NCBI GenBank assembly: GCA_027306955.1
Contig: DAHUXX010000110.1
Location: 1-9,103, forward strand
Reading direction: 5' to 3'
Source: Acetobacteraceae bacterium
GTDB lineage: Bacteria; Pseudomonadota; Alphaproteobacteria; Acetobacterales; Acetobacteraceae
Length of the DNA stretch: 9,103 nucleotides
Shown here: positions 5,298 to 9,103 of the stretch, piece by piece
Layout: each line of letters starts with the position of its first letter
How positions within the stretch are numbered: position 1 is the first letter of the stretch
The notes under the pieces: generated by a model
Database searches by the model: none
What the model saw: only the letters and a program-made list of their open reading frames with translations
What the model was told of the DNA's origin: nothing
Translations under genes and position numbers: made by a program

Positions 5298-7207
5298 GGC
5301 GCCGTCCTGCCGCCCGTCATCGTGCCGGCGCGCGGCGCCCCGGTCCCCGCCGGCGCCGCCTCGGCCGTCATCGCGCCGCCAGCCATCGCCGTGTGCAGCG
5401 GCGTGTTGCGCCGCGCCGGGTCGCGCCGCAGCACATGCTCCATCACCGCCTTCGCCACCGGTGCCGCGGAGGTGGCCCCCTCGTTGCCATGCTCGATCAC
5501 CACGGCCGTCGCATAGAGCGGCGCGTCATAGGGCGCGTAGGCGATGAACAGCCCGTGCGGGCGCAGCTTCCAGGGCCATTTCGACGTGTGGTAGCCAGCA
5601 TTCCATTGTGCGTTCGAAACGTTGACCACCTGCGCCGTGCCGGTCTTGCCCGCCATGCCCCCGCCCGGGATGTCGAGCTTCACGTTGGCCGCGGTGCCGT
5701 TCGGGTTGTTCACCACCGCCCACATGCCGCCGCGCACCTCCTGCAGCCATGCCGGGTCGAGGTCGAGCATCGGCGCGTCCTTGCGCACGTTCGTCCGCAC
5801 CACCCGCGGCACCACCGCCCGCCCGCTCGCGATGCGCGCTGCCATCGTCGCGAGCGACAGCGGCGTCAGCGCGGTGAACCCCTGGCCGATCCCCTGGATC
5901 ACCGTATCGCCCATCGTCCACAGCTGGTGGTGCGCCCGCGCCCATTCCAATGTCGGAACGAAACCGCTCTGCGTCCCCGGCACCTCGAGCCCGAGCGGCA
6001 CGGCGAGCCCCATCTCGTGCGCCATCGCCGCCATCCGGTCCATGCCGGTGCGCATCGCGATGGTGTAGAAGAACACGTCGCAGGAATTCTGGATCGCGAG
6101 GTGCAGGTCCTGCGCCCCGTGCCCGCCGCGCAGCCAGCAATGGAAGCGCCGGTTGCCCACCTGGATATAGCCCGGGCAGAAGATGATCGTCTTCGGCGTC
6201 ACCGTCCCCGCCTTCAGCGCCGCGAGCGCCACCGCGGGCTTGAACGTCGATCCCGGCGGATACATCCCCTGCGTCGAGCGGTCCTCGAGCGGCGCGCGCA
6301 CGTTGGTCACCCAGTCGTGCCAGCGCGCGTTGCTCACCCCCGTGTTGAACAGCGAGGGATCGAAGCTGGGCGTCGAGACCATGGCGAGCACCTCGCCGTT
6401 GGTCACGTCCATCACCACGGCGCTGCCGGTCTTGCTGCCCATCGCCGCGCGCACATCGGCATGCAGCCCGGCATCGAGGGTGAGGTGCATGTCCGCCCCC
6501 GGCACGCCCGGCTGGCGGCTCAGCTTGCGCACCACGCGCCCGAGCGAATCCACCTCGAGCTGCTCCACCCCCGCGGTGCCGCGCAGGCTCGCCTCGCCAT
6601 AGGCCTCGAGCCCGGTGCGCCCGATGCGCATCCCCGGCAGCGCGAGCTGCGGGTCGCGCTTCACGTCCTGCTGGTTCGGCCGCGCCACATACCCCACCGT
6701 GTGCGCCAGCAGCCGCCCGTAGGGATAGACCCGGCTGTGCCCGACATCGACCGTCACCCCCGGCAGGTCCGGCGCGTTGACCTCGATCTTCGCCATCTCC
6801 TCCCAGGTCAGGAAGGCGCGCAGCGTCACCGGCACGAAGCGCCGCTGCTGGAACACGTCGCGCATGATCCGCTTCCGCTCGGCGGGCGTGAGCCCGATGA
6901 TGCGCTCGAACGCATCCAGCGTGGCGCGCACGTTGCGCGTCTCGCCCGCGATCAGCAAGGCGCGCCACACCTGCCGGTTGTCCGCCACCGGCGCCCCGAA
7001 GCGGTCGAGGATGCGCCCGCGCACCGGCGCGATCATCCTGGCCGAGATGCTGTTGTTGTCCGCCATGGTGCGATAGCGCCTGGCGTCCGCCACCTGCATC
7101 TGCCACAGCCGCTCGCCCAGCAGCCCGAACGCGGCCAGCTGCACGCCGCCGACGTTCAGCGCGCGGCGCGCGAAGATGGAGGATCGTCGTTGCTCGCGCT
7201 TAGGCAT
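5294..7207 (-). CDS. mrdA: Penicillin-binding protein 2 (elongation-specific transpeptidase)
   Basis: Class B PBP that crosslinks glycan strands made by RodA; 637 aa, normal length. Order: short cytoplasmic N-terminus, one membrane anchor (about 15-36), the pedestal/dimerisation domain with VRGRILDRFG (62-71) and the YPYG...AHTVGYV region (161-174), then the transpeptidase domain from about 255. Active-site motifs: STFK (320-323, nucleophile Ser320), SCD (375-377, the SxD variant usual for PBP2) and KTG (521-523). Cys344, Cys357, His363 and Cys376 line up with the zinc-binding residues described in Acinetobacter PBP2. The last ~30 residues are an Ala/Gly/Thr/Pro-rich tail of no known function. 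The start overlaps the mreD stop by 8 bp (ATGCCTAA) without a clear Shine-Dalgarno, so translation is probably coupled to mreD. Confidence 0.96.
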   Translation of the reverse strand: MPKREQRRSSIFARRALNVGGVQLAAFGLLGERLWQMQVADARRYRTMADNNSISARMIAPVRGRILDRFGAPVADNRQVWRALLIAGETRNVRATLDAFERIIGLTPAERKRIMRDVFQQRRFVPVTLRAFLTWEEMAKIEVNAPDLPGVTVDVGHSRVYPYGRLLAHTVGYVARPNQQDVKRDPQLALPGMRIGRTGLEAYGEASLRGTAGVEQLEVDSLGRVVRKLSRQPGVPGADMHLTLDAGLHADVRAAMGSKTGSAVVMDVTNGEVLAMVSTPSFDPSLFNTGVSNARWHDWVTNVRAPLEDRSTQGMYPPGSTFKPAVALAALKAGTVTPKTIIFCPGYIQVGNRRFHCWLRGGHGAQDLHLAIQNSCDVFFYTIAMRTGMDRMAAMAHEMGLAVPLGLEVPGTQSGFVPTLEWARAHHQLWTMGDTVIQGIGQGFTALTPLSLATMAARIASGRAVVPRVVRTNVRKDAPMLDLDPAWLQEVRGGMWAVVNNPNGTAANVKLDIPGGGMAGKTGTAQVVNVSNAQWNAGYHTSKWPWKLRPHGLFIAYAPYDAPLYATAVVIEHGNEGATSAAPVAKAVMEHVLRRDPARRNTPLHTAMAGGAMTAEAAPAGTGAPRAGTMTGGRTAP

Positions 7208-7793
7208 GGCGCGGCTCGGCCAGCGTGCGATGCGCGCGCGAGAGCGGGAAGGCGAGCACCGGATAGAGCCCCGCCGCGATCATCGCCGTCGCCACTGCCG
7301 GCGTCGCCGACAGCGGCCGCATGGTCAGCGCCATGGTGCCGAGCCAGGTCGCGACCGAGGCCGCCGCGGCGCAGGAGGCGAACGCCATCCACACCCGTAC
7401 GAACCCCTGCTTTTCCAGGATCCGCCGCAGCTTCAGCGCCACGCCCTGCACCGCGAGCAGCACCAGGATGTCGAGCCCCAGCGGCGCCTGGCCCAGCAGG
7501 TCGCACAGCAGCCCAAGCACGAACACCACCAGCGGCGGCAGCGAGGCGGGCCGGAACACGGTCCAGAAGAACACGCAGGTGAACGCCACCGCGAGCCGGA
7601 GTTCCGCCGTCGCCGGCAGCCCCACCGGCGCCGAGATCAGCAACAGCCCCAGCGCCGTGCTCGCGGCGGGGAAGGCGGCGCGCCCGGCCGCGTCCAGCCG
7701 GCTCGCCAGCGTCGGCGCCGGACGAATCCCCGGAAGCCGGTCGCTCATCCCCGCCCAGCCGATCCCGGCGCCGCCCATTCCGGTGCCGCCCAT
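7200..7793 (-). CDS. mreD: Rod shape-determining protein MreD
   Basis: Small polytopic inner-membrane protein of the elongasome, bridging MreC to RodA/PBP2. The signature is CVFFWTVFRPASLPPLVVF followed by GLLCDLLGQAPLGLDIL, which matches the MreD core; five or six hydrophobic segments are visible. The start is ambiguous. The ATG at 7793 gives 197 aa and has AGGAGG (7805-7810) 11 nt upstream, overlapping the mreC stop. Later in-frame ATGs at 7778 and 7748 (182 aa, MSDRLPGIRP) give lengths closer to typical MreD. The extra N-terminus (MGGTGMGGAGIGWAG) comes from a 15-bp tandem repeat. I chose 7793 for its Shine-Dalgarno. The 3' end overlaps mrdA by 8 bp. Confidence 0.9.
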   Translation of the reverse strand: MGGTGMGGAGIGWAGMSDRLPGIRPAPTLASRLDAAGRAAFPAASTALGLLLISAPVGLPATAELRLAVAFTCVFFWTVFRPASLPPLVVFVLGLLCDLLGQAPLGLDILVLLAVQGVALKLRRILEKQGFVRVWMAFASCAAAASVATWLGTMALTMRPLSATPAVATAMIAAGLYPVLAFPLSRAHRTLAEPRHA

Positions 7794-7800
7794 TCCGGCG
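7756..7800. repeat. 15-bp tandem repeat at the mreD start
   Basis: Two near-identical 15-bp units, CCGCCCATTCCGGTG (7771-7785) and CCGCCCATTCCGGCG (7786-7800), are followed leftward by a diverged unit (7756-7770, about 12 of 15 matching) and a weaker one (7741-7755). Because 15 is a multiple of three, every unit stays in frame with mreD. On the minus strand both full units contain an ATG. Confidence 0.8.
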
Positions 7801-7804
7801 CGCG

Positions 7805-7810
7805 CCTCCT
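7805..7810 (-). promoter_or_regulatory. Shine-Dalgarno of mreD overlapping the mreC stop
   Basis: The minus strand reads TGAGGAGG, so the mreC stop TGA (7812-7810) overlaps the AGGAGG element. The distance to the ATG at 7793 is 11 nt, slightly long. The distance to the ATGs at 7778 and 7748 is too great, which is why I favour 7793. Confidence 0.55.
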
Positions 7811-8673
7811 CATGGCGGGCCGTTGCGATGCCGCCGCGCCGCGTTCTCCGGCGCCACCGTGGCGAGCGACCCGAAATCGAACAGCCGGATGACGTCGAGC
7901 CGGTCGAGCCGCGCGTCGGGCAGCACCTCGGCGACATGCGCGCGCGAATAATGCACCGTGCCCACCGGCAGGTCGGCCGGGAACACGCCGCCGGCGGCGC
8001 TGGTGACCACCCGCTCGCCCTCGCGCGGCACCACCCCCTGCGGCCAGAATGTCAGCTTCGGTATCGCGGCGTTGGTACCCACCATCAGCGCCGGCGCGTG
8101 GCTGCCCGCCAGCATCACCGGCACGCGGCTGTTGAGGTCGGTAATCAGCAGCACGCGGGCACTGCGCGCGCCCACCTCGGTGACGCGGCCCACCAGCCCG
8201 CCGCCATCGAGCGCGATGTCGCCCTTGTGCACCGCATGCCCGCGCCTGAGCGCCACCAGGACCGCGTGCGCGTAGAGCCCGCTCGTGTCGGCGACGATCG
8301 GCGCGGTAACGAAGGTCGCCGGCCGCGGCGGCATCCAGTGCAGCTGCGCCTCCAGCGCGTGGTTGCGCAGCGCCCGCGCCGCGGCGCCGCGCGGCCAGCG
8401 CAGCAGCCGGTCGGTCTCCTGGCGCAGCCGCACGTTCTCGGCCTGCACGTCGAGCAGCCCGCGCACCCAGCCGATGCTGTCCTGCGCGCGCATCAACGGC
8501 TTGGCCATCGCCCCGTAGATCGGCGCCAGCGCATCATCCAGCGCGACGCGCAGGCGCATCTCCAGCAGCGTGTCGGCCTTGCCCACCAGCACCAGGGCGA
8601 AAGCCACGGCCATCAGCACCGGCAGCGTCAGCCGCGACAGTGCCTGGCGCATCTGAATGGAGAGTCGGATCAC
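7810..8673 (-). CDS. mreC: Rod shape-determining protein MreC
   Basis: Bitopic inner-membrane scaffold of the elongasome whose periplasmic part binds and activates PBP2. The 287 residues show a membrane anchor (about 16-31), a helical coiled-coil segment (about 72-112, with QAENVRLRQETDRLL), then the two beta-barrel domains: FVTAPIVADTSGLYAHAVLV, the GGGLVGRVTEVG motif (157-168) with VLLITDLNSRVPV, and the second barrel ending VVTSAAGGVFPADLPVGTV (222-240). These match MreC throughout. The GTG at 8673 is the first possible start after an in-frame TAA and has a weak ribosome site; an ATG at 8652 (MRQALSRL) is an alternative. It leads the cluster here; mreB is not immediately upstream, unlike the common mreB-mreC order. 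Confidence 0.94.
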   Translation of the reverse strand: MIRLSIQMRQALSRLTLPVLMAVAFALVLVGKADTLLEMRLRVALDDALAPIYGAMAKPLMRAQDSIGWVRGLLDVQAENVRLRQETDRLLRWPRGAAARALRNHALEAQLHWMPPRPATFVTAPIVADTSGLYAHAVLVALRRGHAVHKGDIALDGGGLVGRVTEVGARSARVLLITDLNSRVPVMLAGSHAPALMVGTNAAIPKLTFWPQGVVPREGERVVTSAAGGVFPADLPVGTVHYSRAHVAEVLPDARLDRLDVIRLFDFGSLATVAPENAARRHRNGPP

Positions 8674-8679
8674 CGCGCC

Positions 8680-8708
8680 TAGTTACGCCCCCCCGAACCT
8701 GATTCCAA
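8680..8708 (-). promoter_or_regulatory. Weak promoter candidate before mreC
   Basis: On the minus strand TTGGAA (8708-8703) and TAACTA (8685-8680) are separated by exactly 17 bp and are AT-rich islands in a GC-rich gap. The -35 matches consensus at four of six positions, the -10 at only two. Transcription from here would start near the GTG at 8673, favouring a leaderless message or use of the ATG at 8652. Confidence 0.2.
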
Positions 8709-8714
8709 GGAACC

Positions 8715-8735
8715 TCGCCGTCCCCGCAACGGCGA
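8715..8735 (-). terminator. Hairpin in the gap before mreC
   Basis: TCGCCGT-CCCCGCA-ACGGCGA is a perfect 7-bp stem with a 7-nt loop, 22 nt after the stop of the right-edge gene on the minus strand and upstream of mreC. No T-tract follows. It may end the upstream transcript or be incidental in GC-rich DNA. Confidence 0.35.
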
Positions 8736-8757
8736 ATCCGCCATGCGGCCGACGCCG

Positions 8758-9103
8758 TCAGTCCGCCGCTTCCGCCATCTCCCGAACCACGAACGGCCCG
8801 CCCGGCAACGGCGCCCCATCGGTCTCGCGCAGCACCTCGACCACGCTGCCCGGTGCCAGCTCCCGCGTCTCCAGCTCGAACCCGTGCCGCCCGAATCCGT
8901 GCCCCGCGGCCACCAGCTCGGCGCGATAGGCATTGGCCAGCACGCGCCCCACCAGCTCGCCATCGACCACGATCAGCAGCGTCACCGGACGCGTGCTGCG
9001 CCCGCCATGCCGTGCCCAGCCGCGAACGGAGCCGCTCTCCAGCCGGTCGAGATGGCCCACCAGCGTCTCGTCCGCTCCCGCGCGCGCGCGGCCGGCCCGC
9101 GCC
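8758..9103 (-). CDS. C-terminal part of an unidentified protein (5' end beyond the window)
   Basis: The frame is open to the right edge, so only the last 114 or so residues are seen. An in-frame GTG at 9060 exists, but the upstream codons still read as protein (an Ala/Arg/Gly-rich stretch, then DETLVGHLDRL), so I treat it as truncated by the window. The visible part reads like one compact beta-rich module: GHLDRLESGSVRGWARH, then PVTLLIVVDGELVGRVLAN, YRAELVAAG, GRHGFELET and LRETDGAPLPGGPF. I recall similar modules (G-x-hydrophobic-D-R ... V-x-GWA ... DG...V...LAN-x-YR ... HGFE) appended to glycosyltransferases and other large proteins of Rhodospirillales, but I cannot name the family. It is on the same strand as mreC, with an 84-bp gap between them. 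Confidence 0.65.
   Translation of the reverse strand, partial: ARAGRARAGADETLVGHLDRLESGSVRGWARHGGRSTRPVTLLIVVDGELVGRVLANAYRAELVAAGHGFGRHGFELETRELAPGSVVEVLRETDGAPLPGGPFVVREMAEAAD

Noticed and set aside
4185..5516. 443-codon plus-strand open frame opposite rodA
   Set aside because: His/Gln/Arg-rich antisense frame without domains; rodA is unambiguous.
5393..7582. 729-codon plus-strand open frame, longer than the mrdA gene it opposes
   Set aside because: It is antisense to mrdA and mreD, very rich in Arg, His, Pro and Gln with no recognisable domain; typical of the antisense frame of a high-GC gene.
7321..8682. 453-codon plus-strand open frame across mreD and mreC
   Set aside because: Low-complexity Arg/Gln/His/Ala composition, antisense to two well-recognised genes.
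1..9103. CRISPR, tRNA/rRNA, insertion sequence, phage or defence system
   Set aside because: No spaced direct repeats, cloverleaf sequence, transposase, terminal inverted repeats or defence-type domains were seen on either strand.

Overview
The window is very GC-rich, with compact genes, short or overlapping junctions and strong third-position G/C. The gene content (ACR3, TauE/SafE, and a WYL regulator beside a GST) and the mreC-mreD-mrdA-rodA order suggest an alphaproteobacterium. Acetobacteraceae/Rhodospirillales is my best guess, from protein resemblance only; no rRNA or other taxonomic marker is present.

Left part (1-4124), accessory or metabolic genes. A plus-strand ACR3-type arsenite efflux permease, probably missing its extreme N-terminus, ends 10 bp from a convergent minus-strand gene for a dienelactone-hydrolase-like alpha/beta hydrolase. 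Upstream of that hydrolase on the same strand lies a TauE/SafE permease; the two may be cotranscribed, but a strong 7-bp-stem hairpin sits between them. A 196-bp divergent region with three copies of an 18-bp tandem repeat separates tauE/safE from a plus-strand HTH-WYL regulator. The regulator is followed 32 bp later by a glutathione S-transferase homologue, so these two are probably one unit.

Right part (4146-8673), cell elongation genes, all on the minus strand and read right to left: mreC, mreD, mrdA (PBP2), rodA. They are tightly packed: the mreD Shine-Dalgarno overlaps the mreC stop, mreD and mrdA overlap by 8 bp, and mrdA and rodA overlap by 4 bp. The products form the core of the elongasome. 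MreC and MreD are the membrane scaffold, RodA is the SEDS glycan polymerase and PBP2 its partner transpeptidase. mreB is not next to mreC inside the window. The right edge holds the C-terminal part of another minus-strand protein that I cannot name.

I found no RNA gene, CRISPR array, insertion sequence or phage gene, and nothing that amounts to a new system. The points most worth checking are a predicted Cys-Cys-His-Cys zinc site in PBP2, 15-bp repeats that multiply the possible mreD start codons, the 18-bp repeats before the WYL regulator, the missing active-site Glu in the hydrolase, and an abrupt codon-choice switch inside the ACR3 gene.
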